Positions 1 to 8,218 of a DNA stretch of 64,000 nt are shown piece after piece. Positions within the stretch are counted from its first letter, which is position 1; each line of letters begins with the position of its first letter. Under the pieces are notes generated by a model. The model did no database searches. It was not told the DNA's origin and saw nothing but the letters and a program-made list of their open reading frames with translations. The stretch comes from Agaribacillus aureus (GTDB lineage Bacteria; Bacteroidota; Bacteroidia; Cytophagales; Cyclobacteriaceae): contig JAUJEB010000001.1 of NCBI GenBank assembly GCA_030442055.1, forward strand, positions 806,001 through 870,000, written 5' to 3'. Position numbers and translations under genes: made by a program.

Positions 1-553
1 ATTGCCAGAGCGTCATTACCAGGATCTTCATATCTAATAAAAACGAAATGTTATTCACATATGTCACGTCAAAGGCAAGCTTCTGAGACCATTCAACGGC
101 CTTTCTTCCATTGACCTGCGCCAAACCGGTTATTCCTGGTTTTACCTGATGCCGTTTTTTTTCCTCGTCGCTGTAATAGTTGATATATTCCGGCAGCAGC
201 GGTCTGGGGCCAACAAAACTCAGGTCGTTCAGCAATACATTAATCAACTGCGGAATTTCGTCTAATGAATAAATACGCATAAATCTGCCCCACCGGGTTA
301 CGACCATGGGTCGGTGGCTCACGGGATCCTCGATGACCTGCCCACTCTCCGTATTTGCGTCTAAAAGCGTTTTAAATTTGTATAATTTAAATTCTTTCTC
401 CTGGTACCCTACCCTGCTCTGCACAAACCAGACCTTCCCGCTATTCACGATAGCGGTCACTATTGTCAGCACCGCGAAAACAGGCAACAGTGCAACAGCC
501 AATAACAATGCCATTGACAAGTCAATAATCGGTTTGAGTAATCTCACATACAT
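1..553 (-). CDS. initiating sugar transferase (PglC/WcaJ catalytic type), 3' end outside window
   Basis: Translating the minus strand from the ATG at 553 gives 184 residues that run off the window edge. One N-terminal hydrophobic segment (about residues 11-36) is followed by KFKT near residue 60, the SLDEIPQL motif with the Asp98-Glu99 catalytic dyad of monotopic phosphoglycosyl transferases, and the FVGPRP signature near 113. Family members transfer a sugar-1-phosphate from a nucleotide sugar to undecaprenyl phosphate at the inner membrane, starting glycan assembly. It lies 28 bp downstream of a second such enzyme at the end of the visible polysaccharide cluster. The family call is secure; the sugar substrate is unknown. 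Confidence 0.9.
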   Translation of the reverse strand, partial: MYVRLLKPIIDLSMALLLAVALLPVFAVLTIVTAIVNSGKVWFVQSRVGYQEKEFKLYKFKTLLDANTESGQVIEDPVSHRPMVVTRWGRFMRIYSLDEIPQLINVLLNDLSFVGPRPLLPEYINYYSDEEKKRHQVKPGITGLAQVNGRKAVEWSQKLAFDVTYVNNISFLLDMKILVMTLWQ

Positions 554-581
554 AGCGGCGACAGGCCGGCAGCTTACCTGA

Positions 582-1172
582 TCAGGTAAAAATAGCCTTG
601 ATAGTCAGCAATATAATTTTTAAATCCTTAAAGAAATGCCGGTTTTCAATATATTTTAAATTCAGCTCCAGTTTTGCCGGCATTATTTCATCGATATAAA
701 GCTTTTCCGGATCATCGGCATTTTTAAGCAGCTCATTTTCGTGGACGAATTGGATCGAGGCAAAATCAGTAATTCCAGGCCGGACAGATACAACCTTCTG
801 CTGACGTTCGTCATACATATCAACATACTTCCTGACCTCCGGTCTTGGACCTACAACGCTCATATCGCCAATGATGACATTAAAAAGCTGGGGTAATTCG
901 TCAACCTTGTACTTCCTTAAGTTATAGCCAACCCTGGTAATCCGGTTATCCCGATGACCTACCGTAAGTAACCCTTTTTTATCGGCATCGGTATACATTG
1001 TGCGGAATTTAAACAGCTTAAAATCCTTGTTTTGTTTGCCTACCCTGGTTTGCAGGTAAAAAACCGGTCCTTTTGAGTCGAGCTTCACCAAAATAGCAAT
1101 GATCAAAAATACGGGAAGCAGCGGGATTATCAGGATCAGTGAAAATAAAATATCGAATAATCTCTTTAACAT
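582..1172 (-). CDS. initiating sugar transferase (PglC-like phosphoglycosyl transferase)
   Basis: A 196-residue protein with one N-terminal membrane segment (about residues 7-30), KFRTM near 55-59, VDELPQL with the Asp91-Glu92 dyad, and VVGPRPEV near 107. This is the minimal PglC-type monotopic phosphoglycosyl transferase, which loads sugar-1-phosphate onto a polyprenyl phosphate. The start codon overlaps the end of the upstream aminotransferase gene by 7 bp, so the two are probably translationally coupled. That recalls the PglE/PglC arrangement, in which a 4-amino sugar made by the aminotransferase is the first sugar placed on the lipid. The pairing is inferred from gene order. Confidence 0.9.
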   Translation of the reverse strand: MLKRLFDILFSLILIIPLLPVFLIIAILVKLDSKGPVFYLQTRVGKQNKDFKLFKFRTMYTDADKKGLLTVGHRDNRITRVGYNLRKYKVDELPQLFNVIIGDMSVVGPRPEVRKYVDMYDERQQKVVSVRPGITDFASIQFVHENELLKNADDPEKLYIDEIMPAKLELNLKYIENRHFFKDLKIILLTIKAIFT

Positions 1173-2377
1173 ACTATTTTGTCATAAGCTTGAATTACCG
1201 CATTGGCCACTGTCTCAACCTGTTCGTGGCTCAGTTGAGGATAGATGGGTAATGAAATTTCACCTTTGTATTGTTGATAAGCACCGGGATAATCCCGGAT
1301 ATCATATCCTTTGTTTTTGAAAAGTGATAAGAGTGGCATTGGCACAAAATGTACATTTACTGCTATTTGTCTGGAAGAGATATTTTCAATGATGGCATCT
1401 CTTTGTTCCTCGGAAATATTATTGATTCTCAGCGCATAAATATGGCAGGAAGACAGGGTGGCATTGTCCTTATAAGGTGGCAGAATGGCCCAGGGAAACC
1501 GGGAAAACAGCTGATTATAATGTTCAAAGACTCTCCGCCTTTCCTGCAGAAGCTGTACGTCGTACTTTTGAATTTGCACCAGACCAATAGCTGCACAGAC
1601 ATCCGGCATGTTAACCTTTAATCCCTGGCTCACGATATCATATCGCCAGCCACCCGCTTTGGTTTTTGTGAAGGCATCCTTTGTCTGCCCATTGAGCGAA
1701 AATACCCTGAGAAAGTCATACAGTTCTTTATTATCAAATGGTTCCGGAAGATTCAATGCGATGGCTCCGCCTTCGGCAGTGGTCACATTTTTGACAGCGT
1801 GCAGGGAAAATATGGTCACATCGGTCAGACTACCACAAGTATTTCCTTTATACTGCGCTCCAATCGAGTGAGCGGCATCTGCCATGACAGCTATTCTACT
1901 TAACTTTTGCTGCAAATCATTGGCTGGTCGAAATTTGCCAATAACGGCCGGCTCTTTTACAACAGCATTGATCGCGTCATAATCGCATGGCCAACCCGCT
2001 ATGTCTACCGGCACAATCACTTTTGTTTTCTCGGTGATAGCTTCCCGGATTTTGTCTACGTCTATATTAAAATCATCCTTTACATCAACCATGACAGGCA
2101 CCGCACCTATATTCATCACTGACAGGGCCGTGGCGCTGTAAGTGTAGGCGGGTACAATTACTTCGTCGCCTTCTCCAACCCCAAACCATCGCAGCATTAA
2201 CATCATACCGCTCGTCCAGGAATTTACACACAGCACATTCGGAACGCCAACAAATTCACCAATTTTCTGCTCCAGCGTTTTCACCTTGGGACCGGTTGTA
2301 ATCCATCCTGATTTCAATGAATCGACAACTTCATCAATCACATCCTGATCTACATATGGCGGGGAAAATGGAATCAT
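1166..2377 (-). CDS. DegT/DnrJ/EryC1/StrS-family PLP sugar aminotransferase
   Basis: A 403-residue fold-type I aminotransferase acting on nucleotide-linked keto sugars. Visible marks are the N-terminal MIPFSPPY, the DAAHSIGA motif (Asp167) that contacts the PLP ring nitrogen, Lys196 in LHAVKNVTTAEGG as the Schiff-base lysine, and the C-terminal LPIYPQLS typical of the family. An extra stretch around residues 138-160 precedes the DAAH motif. It is followed with a 7 bp overlap by a PglC-like transferase, so a PglE-like role (4-keto to 4-amino sugar) is plausible. It differs clearly from the WecE-type enzyme at 17488-18621. Confidence 0.9.
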   Translation of the reverse strand: MIPFSPPYVDQDVIDEVVDSLKSGWITTGPKVKTLEQKIGEFVGVPNVLCVNSWTSGMMLMLRWFGVGEGDEVIVPAYTYSATALSVMNIGAVPVMVDVKDDFNIDVDKIREAITEKTKVIVPVDIAGWPCDYDAINAVVKEPAVIGKFRPANDLQQKLSRIAVMADAAHSIGAQYKGNTCGSLTDVTIFSLHAVKNVTTAEGGAIALNLPEPFDNKELYDFLRVFSLNGQTKDAFTKTKAGGWRYDIVSQGLKVNMPDVCAAIGLVQIQKYDVQLLQERRRVFEHYNQLFSRFPWAILPPYKDNATLSSCHIYALRINNISEEQRDAIIENISSRQIAVNVHFVPMPLLSLFKNKGYDIRDYPGAYQQYKGEISLPIYPQLSHEQVETVANAVIQAYDKIVC

Positions 2378-2428
2378 ATCAGTATTTAAAATTTTTCAAA
2401 ACTCGAATTGTAACAGGGCCTAAATATA

Positions 2429-3019
2429 TCAAGAAAATGAACAAAAAAAACTTTCATGTGCCAAACTCATCATAAATTGATCCGCCGGGCTGTCACCATA
2501 GGCATAAACCTTTTCAAAAAGAGATAAGTCGTATTTTTCTCTGATTCTTTTAACCTTCTCTTGCCCATAACAATTAGGTCTTTCGAATGCGCCGGTGAAT
2601 AGTCCGTCCGAAAACGCCAGTTCAGTGGATAAAAACTCCAATCCAAGTGCAAGGCACCAGGCTTGAAACCATATTTCCACGGAAGCAGTCACAATAACTA
2701 CTTTATGGCCTTGCTCTAAATGCCAGTTAATCCTGGCCAAGGCACTTTCATAAACTATAGCAGGAAGGCGTTCCATGGCAAACCGGTCACCCAGCTTTTG
2801 AAGTCGGTCTTTTGACCAACCCCGATAAAAAAAGGACAGTACTGTTAATTTAGCTTTCCAGTTGGGGATAATTTTTGCCTTGTAAAGGATTAGCATTGGG
2901 GACAAAAGTGCAAAGTTTAAGAAAAATCGCCATTTCCCATGGGTAAATTTCAAAAACTCAATAAAAGTGTCTTTTGAGGTAATCGTGTGGTCTAAATCAA
3001 AAAATGCTATCTGCTTCAT
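2429..3019 (-). CDS. HAD-IB family phosphatase
   Basis: A HAD-superfamily hydrolase of about 196 residues. Motif I is FFDLDHTIT (nucleophile Asp8, acid/base Asp10 counted from the ATG), motif II is VIVTAS, and the acidic motif is YGDSPADQ near the C-terminus. I prefer the ATG at 3019; the only longer start is a TTG at 3028. The gene follows the UbiA-family gene by 25 bp. In mycobacteria the phosphoribosyl-lipid made by the UbiA homologue is dephosphorylated by another enzyme, so this HAD protein could do that step here. That role is inferred from position only; serine-phosphatase-like or other small-molecule activity remains possible. Confidence 0.85.
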   Translation of the reverse strand: MKQIAFFDLDHTITSKDTFIEFLKFTHGKWRFFLNFALLSPMLILYKAKIIPNWKAKLTVLSFFYRGWSKDRLQKLGDRFAMERLPAIVYESALARINWHLEQGHKVVIVTASVEIWFQAWCLALGLEFLSTELAFSDGLFTGAFERPNCYGQEKVKRIREKYDLSLFEKVYAYGDSPADQFMMSLAHESFFCSFS

Positions 3020-3044
3020 AAATGTCAATTTGCGCCTGCTGATT

Positions 3045-3911
3045 TTATTTCCAATAGATCACGACTGCAAAAAAAACGATCCAGGCAACGACAGTCAGCT
3101 GGATAATTTTATCCCTGTATAATATTTTAGTAGGCGACCCGCTTAACCTGTAAACAAATGACAGCTGAAGGTACCGCAACAGGCCTATAAGCACAAAAAA
3201 AGAGCTTGCATAAATGTAATCTGATCCAAATCCCTGCACCACATCCTCGGAGATGGTATACATCATGTAGGACACAAAAGTTACCGTGGCCAGGAAACCC
3301 ATGCTGATGTCTATAAAAGTCAGGTTATATCCTCTGATAGACTTTCTGAGCGATCCTCTATGTTGAAGTACGATAAACTCATCTCTCCGTTTAGCCAAAG
3401 CCAGGATCATAGACAGTAGAAAGGTCATAAGAAAAAGCCACTTGGATACCTCCACACCCGCCAGGATGCCACCGGCTATAACCCTCAGCAAAAATCCAAC
3501 GGAGATAAGTGTAATGTCCAATATAGCTATTTGTTTTAACCGGAAAGAATAGGCAATATTCATCACAAAATAGAAAAGCAGAATGCCGAGATACCAATGA
3601 GATACAGTAAAGGCAATAGCCACTCCTGACACAAATAGTATGGCACCAATCGCAAAAGCCAACGGCAGCTTAATCGCTCCTGAAGCCAACGGTCTTTTAC
3701 ACTTCTCGGGATGCAGGCGGTCTTTTTCAATATCTGCATAGTCGTTGATGACATAAATAGCGCTGGCAACAAAACAAAAGCTAAAAAAACCGAGCAACAC
3801 ATTTGCCATTGCAGGCCAGTGATAAAACTGTCCGGAAAAGAAAGCAGGGGCAAAAATGAAAAAATTTTTCACCCATTGGTTTACCCTGATCAGTTTAACG
3901 ATTTCTTTCAT
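3045..3911 (-). CDS. UbiA-family decaprenyl-phosphate phosphoribosyltransferase-like protein
   Basis: A 288-residue polytopic membrane protein with the UbiA metal/pyrophosphate motif NDYADIEKD (Asn56, Asp57, Asp60, Asp64) followed by RLHPEKCKRPLASG. The second aspartate region is near AILDITLISVGFLLRVIAGG. This closely follows the pattern of mycobacterial Rv3806c, which transfers 5-phosphoribose from PRPP to a polyprenyl phosphate. The product would be a lipid-linked pentose-phosphate donor, suitable for the GT-C-like proteins in this cluster. The start codon is the last part of a conserved leader element; in this copy the alternative in-frame upstream ATG is ATA, which fixes the start at 3911. 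The epimerase pair DprE1/DprE2 is not visible. Confidence 0.85.
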   Translation of the reverse strand: MKEIVKLIRVNQWVKNFFIFAPAFFSGQFYHWPAMANVLLGFFSFCFVASAIYVINDYADIEKDRLHPEKCKRPLASGAIKLPLAFAIGAILFVSGVAIAFTVSHWYLGILLFYFVMNIAYSFRLKQIAILDITLISVGFLLRVIAGGILAGVEVSKWLFLMTFLLSMILALAKRRDEFIVLQHRGSLRKSIRGYNLTFIDISMGFLATVTFVSYMMYTISEDVVQGFGSDYIYASSFFVLIGLLRYLQLSFVYRLSGSPTKILYRDKIIQLTVVAWIVFFAVVIYWK

Positions 3912-4076
3912 GTGTTTATAATTTATTCCTATGGGTCACATGGAACCTCACATATTATTATTACACTCTTGCGCAACTGTAGTAGCTTTATGCGAACGCG
4001 ATCAGCTTAAGCACATAGTGCGGAACTTGCTGACACAAGGTGTATTCAATAATTATAGTAAGCATGTCGGTTTCAC
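3909..4076 (-). repeat. polysaccharide-cluster leader element, copy A (long form)
   Basis: Read on the minus strand, the element opens with GTGAAACCGACATG and closes with GGTTCCATGTGACC, a short spacer and AATTATAAACACATGAAA, where the last ATG is the UbiA start codon. The middle is about 75 bp longer than in the other copies. CATGTG and CACATG can pair into a 6-bp stem that includes the start codon. Three other copies lie at 11875-11965, 11963-12024 and 18619-18710. I know of no named family that matches it. Confidence 0.8.
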
Positions 4077-4097
4077 GAATTAACAAAGTATGAAGAT

Positions 4098-5471
4098 CTA
4101 AAATATTTTCATCTCACTTTTCATTCTATTTAATGTTTCGGGTTTTATAAGCTTACGCGATAATCCCCACCAAAATTCAGCGGCCGTGATAATGTATAGG
4201 ACCCTTATCGGAAATAAATAGCGAGGCTCCATATAGGTCAATGCATAAAACCCAACAAATGTTAAAAACAATACAGGTATCAACCAATAATCGTTTAAGA
4301 TAATTTTTCTGCTTTTCCAGATGAATCCGATAAAACCAACAATCAGTAAAAGGTTCACGGCATTCACCAAAAAATGAAAGATAAAATAGCCCGTTCTGTT
4401 CTTCAGCGGGCCCAGGCTGAAATTTTCGGGCCGGAACGAGTTCACAATAAAGACATTGCCGTAGAGTGTTTTGACAATGAATTGTTTTAAGGTCATCAAG
4501 GGATGGGACACATAATCATTGATTACCCAACTATTGAAGACCTTATGAAGCGGTCGATCCGGCCTGCTATCCGCCTCCCTGGATAGGACCTGTTGGCTTT
4601 CCAGCCAATTTTGGTAGTCTTGACTGTCTCCCCGTATATCTCCTTCCCAAAACCGCCAATCCCAGGGCTCCTCTCTAAATTGAAACCTCCCCAAATGTAA
4701 GACATAGGAGCCATAATTGTTATGGTAATTTTTTCCTTTGTTTCCCGGCAACTGATTCAATGTTGTTCTGGCCACTATCACAAACAACCCCACCAGGAGG
4801 CAATATATCAACAGCCCTTTTCTCAGACCGGGCGCTTGTTTTCCCTTGATAGTCACCAACCAGAAAAGAAGGATCATAGGCACGATCACTATAAAGTTCA
4901 ATCGCGCTGACACCAGCGCCAGCGATCCCAGTAAAAACCACCACCACGCACTGGAATTGAGGGGTCTGTCGGGCTTCCGGCTCCATTTCATGCCTCCATA
5001 TAACAGTAAAATAAAACTGATATAGACCATGCTTTCCCCATTGATCCCCATGGCATAATAAATATGAATAGGAAAAATTAACATCAGGACCCCTGAAAAA
5101 ATACCCACTTCGTTGCCAAAAAGTTGGCTTGCTATTCTTTTCACCAACAAGACCGATAGTACCATAAAAATCCCATTCCAGAGAATGCCCGCAAACCAAT
5201 ACTGTTGCCTATCGCCGGAAGGTCCTATCAACGCATATGGGACCAGGTAATAGACGTTTGGTCCAGGAGCCTTCTTGATGTAAAAACTATGCCAGGACTC
5301 ATCGGCAAAAATAATATTGACCCAATTTTTTGTTTCCCTGTGAAAATTTTTGTCACCGAATTTTTTTGGCTGAACCGGTGAAAATATAAAAAGTGTAAAA
5401 ATCAATAGCGTGACTATTCCTAAAACAATATCTGCTTTATCAATTTTTATTTTTTTAAAAAATCTCACCAT
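4098..5471 (-). CDS. GT-C type membrane glycosyltransferase-like protein (GT39/ArnT-like)
   Basis: A 457-residue polytopic membrane protein with about ten hydrophobic segments. An acidic first loop (FADESWHSFYIKKAPGPN, about residues 53-70) follows the first membrane helix, as in GT-C enzymes that use polyprenyl-phosphate sugars; the C-terminal half has a long extracytoplasmic stretch. Such enzymes add sugars on the periplasmic side. No exact family member is recognised, so the name rests on topology, the acidic loop and the surrounding glycan cluster. An AT-rich 215 bp gap (5472-5686) without a visible gene separates it from the upstream GT2 gene. Confidence 0.7.
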   Translation of the reverse strand: MVRFFKKIKIDKADIVLGIVTLLIFTLFIFSPVQPKKFGDKNFHRETKNWVNIIFADESWHSFYIKKAPGPNVYYLVPYALIGPSGDRQQYWFAGILWNGIFMVLSVLLVKRIASQLFGNEVGIFSGVLMLIFPIHIYYAMGINGESMVYISFILLLYGGMKWSRKPDRPLNSSAWWWFLLGSLALVSARLNFIVIVPMILLFWLVTIKGKQAPGLRKGLLIYCLLVGLFVIVARTTLNQLPGNKGKNYHNNYGSYVLHLGRFQFREEPWDWRFWEGDIRGDSQDYQNWLESQQVLSREADSRPDRPLHKVFNSWVINDYVSHPLMTLKQFIVKTLYGNVFIVNSFRPENFSLGPLKNRTGYFIFHFLVNAVNLLLIVGFIGFIWKSRKIILNDYWLIPVLFLTFVGFYALTYMEPRYLFPIRVLYIITAAEFWWGLSRKLIKPETLNRMKSEMKIF

Positions 5472-5686
5472 AATTCGAGGTAGACTATTACAAATTATAT
5501 CTTGAGAGTCCCAGCTATCTGAAAAAACAAAAAAACACCCCTTAATCCGGGAATTTACCCCTGCATCAGTAAAAAGTACTAAAAATTTCCAAATTAAGAT
5601 GTTTTCGGAAATTATAATAAAACTTTGTATTATCTTTTCTTAAATAAAATCGGTTTCAGCGCAATTCTCCTGCCGCGCTGTGCTTG

Positions 5687-6625
5687 TCATTTCTTCAAAA
5701 GCCCTTTGAGAAAACCAGCTCCGTACGAGACATGTAGTGTAGGATAAACCAGCAAAGCCGATAATTTAACCTTCAGGTTGCCTTTGGCTTTAAAGGAAAA
5801 AATAAGATCCAAAGACAAATAAATTGCCAGCGGGACCAGCCATAGTAAGGAAAAAAAAGCCAGTGGCAGAGATAAAAAATACAGGAGAAAACAACTAGGT
5901 ATCAGGTGACGCAGCTTTACTTCCGAATTCACCTTCTTCAGGACCATTGGTTTGTACAGGCCATACTGAAAGTATTGTCTGAACAGGCCTTTCACATCGC
6001 TTCTGGGATAATACCATAACTTAATCTCCGGATTCTGGTAGATCTTTTTACCTTCACTTTTGGCACGATAGTGAAATTCATCGTCCTGATTTCTCACCAG
6101 TCTTTCGTCAAACATGCCCACTTCGGCAAATATTTCTTTTTTCCACGACCCAAAAGTGACGGAGTCGCTATACCCTTCGTACCCTATATTGTGCACCTGA
6201 CTATTACCTACACCAAACGGTGTGCAGATAGCATGTGCCACCGCACATTGGAAAGGCGCTTTGCACGCTGTTCTGGTCGGTCCGCCTACGATATCTGCGT
6301 CGACTTTTTCAAATGTTTCCATGACCTTTTCAAAATAATCCGGTGCATATTTTGTATGGGCATCCAACCTGACTATCCGGTCTGCTGAACATAGTGGAAT
6401 GGCCTTGTTCAACGCAAAAGGTACAATCTTTTCGGGGTTATGAAGTAAATGAATGTTAGGGTAATTTTTTTGATAGCCTTCAATGATAGCGATGGTGCGA
6501 TCTTTTGAACCGCCGTCTACTAAAAATAATTCCTTATCCGCCGGATTAGCTGCAATAAAAAAGTCCAGTAAACCTTCGATATATTCTTCCTCATTAAAAC
6601 ATGGGCAAATTACACTTAGTATCAT
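5687..6625 (-). CDS. GT2 glycosyltransferase (ExoA/succinoglycan-type)
   Basis: A 312-residue GT-A fold transferase. The N-terminus ILSVICPCFNEEEYI is the nucleotide-binding strand, DGGSKDRT follows near residue 36, RLDAHTKY (about 84) supplies the DxD-like metal site, and RNQDDEFHYR (about 178) matches the acceptor-side ED motif. Two C-terminal hydrophobic helices (about 240-280) anchor it to the membrane, as in ExoA-like enzymes. Its ATG overlaps the end of the deacetylase gene by 4 bp. It probably extends the lipid-linked repeat unit in the cytoplasm; donor and linkage are not readable. Confidence 0.88.
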   Translation of the reverse strand: MILSVICPCFNEEEYIEGLLDFFIAANPADKELFLVDGGSKDRTIAIIEGYQKNYPNIHLLHNPEKIVPFALNKAIPLCSADRIVRLDAHTKYAPDYFEKVMETFEKVDADIVGGPTRTACKAPFQCAVAHAICTPFGVGNSQVHNIGYEGYSDSVTFGSWKKEIFAEVGMFDERLVRNQDDEFHYRAKSEGKKIYQNPEIKLWYYPRSDVKGLFRQYFQYGLYKPMVLKKVNSEVKLRHLIPSCFLLYFLSLPLAFFSLLWLVPLAIYLSLDLIFSFKAKGNLKVKLSALLVYPTLHVSYGAGFLKGLLKK

Positions 6626-7413
6626 CTCAGAAGCTTCTCTCTTAGTTTTAGATAGTTACTACCAAGAGAGTTTTTTAGTAGCTTTTTCAGATTCCAATAC
6701 AGAAACTCTCTTGCAAAAAATACAGGGTTATGGTTTATAATTTTTGCGGCCTTTGCCGGGATGTCATTTTGTTTAATGCTGTAGCGCCCGACAATATAGC
6801 AGTCGCCTAATTTTGCCACCTTATTGGTGGGCTCGGAAGTAAAGAGTATTTTAAAGCCGGACTCCTCGGCAGCCCTGGCTACCTGCTTCGAATAAAATCC
6901 TCCCGGCACTGAGGCGGTGAGTACCTCCTCCCCTACAATGTCGCTTAAAATATCCTTGCTGGTTTTCCATTCCTGAAGCAGCTCCTGATACGAGAGGTTG
7001 GAGATAATTTTGGGATGTGAATGTGAATGAGAGCCAATAATGTGACCTCTTTCATGCAGCTCTCTGACCTCGGAAGCCTCCAGAAAACCGTCGGTACCCA
7101 GGTACTTGGTGGCAATAAAAAAAATACCTGCTGCCTGATACCCCTCCAACAGCGGTGCAATACGGCTCAAAAAACTCACCCCTCCGTCATCAAAAGTAAT
7201 CAATCGCAGCACCTGTGTATCGATAACTCCCCGATTCAGAAAATCCTTCAACGCTTCTGCCTGTCCGCTCAGTCTGGGAGCTGCTACCTGTAAATGGGAT
7301 TTAAAATCCGGCAAATCCAATTTATAGGAATCCGGTCCGCTGCCGTTAAATCCACTTTCACTAAAGTGCTCATTTTCAATTACATCATGATACAGAAGCG
7401 CCGTTATTCTCAT
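6622..7413 (-). CDS. polysaccharide deacetylase (NodB-like, CE4)
   Basis: About 263 residues from the ATG at 7413, which begins MRITALLYHDV and lies 4 bp after the preceding stop. A longer start at 7482 would overlap the upstream gene and add a glycine/asparagine-rich segment unlike the family. NodB motifs are TFDDG (Asp75, Asp76) and HSHSHP (His129, His133), the metal-binding triad of CE4 esterases that remove N- or O-acetyl groups from glycans, followed by a PGG motif. No signal peptide is visible, so it may act on lipid-linked intermediates in the cytoplasm, in line with its place between glycosyltransferase genes. Confidence 0.88.
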   Translation of the reverse strand: MRITALLYHDVIENEHFSESGFNGSGPDSYKLDLPDFKSHLQVAAPRLSGQAEALKDFLNRGVIDTQVLRLITFDDGGVSFLSRIAPLLEGYQAAGIFFIATKYLGTDGFLEASEVRELHERGHIIGSHSHSHPKIISNLSYQELLQEWKTSKDILSDIVGEEVLTASVPGGFYSKQVARAAEESGFKILFTSEPTNKVAKLGDCYIVGRYSIKQNDIPAKAAKIINHNPVFFAREFLYWNLKKLLKNSLGSNYLKLREKLLR

Positions 7414-7417
7414 GGTA

Positions 7418-8206
7418 CTATTCCCGTTTTCGTTGCCATTTCCATCGTAAAAATTTAGTAAGCCTTGGCTGCCCCCAAACATTTGATTTCCTGGACTTGT
7501 CTACTGTCAGGGGCACCGCCGTACCCTGATATATTTCGTTTATTTTATCTTTAATCCCTTCCAGGTTGTCAAAAACCACCCTGCTTTGGATGGTGACGTG
7601 AGACTCGCCTACCGGATCGTAGTCATAGGTGAAATAACCGTAAATAGGACCTGTGTCCACACCTTTATCAATTTTGAGCATGGTCATACCCACATTGTCA
7701 TAATCCTTGTTCATAATAGCCCAAAAACACCCGTGGGCATTTCTATACTCCGGACATATGCCGGGGTGAAATACATAGGTACCAAATTTTGGGATAGAAA
7801 AAATCCTTTCGGTAAGCAGAAACTTACACCTGGCAATAATGAAGTCAGGTTGCTTGCTTTCGATAAACGCCTGGGCGGCTTTGGCATTGGGTGTGGTGAC
7901 GGTAACCTTGTCGATCTGGTTGAAATCAGGCTCGCCATATTTGGTTTTTACATCATCGAGTATAGACTGCTCAATTAACCGGTCTTTGCTTTGGCCGGTA
8001 AACTTATAGAAAAAACGGAAAAGCAAGACATCTATTAATCCCCAAAACCCACTTCGCTTCATCTCCTTTTTGACCCTTTCCATTTTCTTTTGCTTTCTTT
8101 CTTCAATCACCACAATACCGGCTAAGTCGGAAAAAGCATTTAGCCAGGTAGCAATACCCCGGTAGGATAACACAGAATCTTTATGACATATTAATACAAT
8201 CTTCAT
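7418..8206 (-). CDS. formyltransferase-fold protein, catalytic Asn replaced
   Basis: A 262-residue protein of the formyl transferase fold. A Rossmann-like start (MKIVLICHKD) leads to YVFHPGICPEYRNAHGCFWA and DKGVDTGPIYG, which align with the NIHxxxLPxYRG and RxDxG active-site segments of ArnA-type and methionyl-tRNA formyltransferases. The catalytic His and Asp are present, but the residue two before the His, normally Asn, is Val. It sits between a PaaK-like ligase and a polysaccharide deacetylase. Formylation of an amino sugar is one possibility; a changed acyl donor or reaction is another. Family membership is firm, the reaction is not. Confidence 0.8.
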   Translation of the reverse strand: MKIVLICHKDSVLSYRGIATWLNAFSDLAGIVVIEERKQKKMERVKKEMKRSGFWGLIDVLLFRFFYKFTGQSKDRLIEQSILDDVKTKYGEPDFNQIDKVTVTTPNAKAAQAFIESKQPDFIIARCKFLLTERIFSIPKFGTYVFHPGICPEYRNAHGCFWAIMNKDYDNVGMTMLKIDKGVDTGPIYGYFTYDYDPVGESHVTIQSRVVFDNLEGIKDKINEIYQGTAVPLTVDKSRKSNVWGQPRLTKFLRWKWQRKRE

Positions 8207-8218
8207 TGCCGGGTAATT

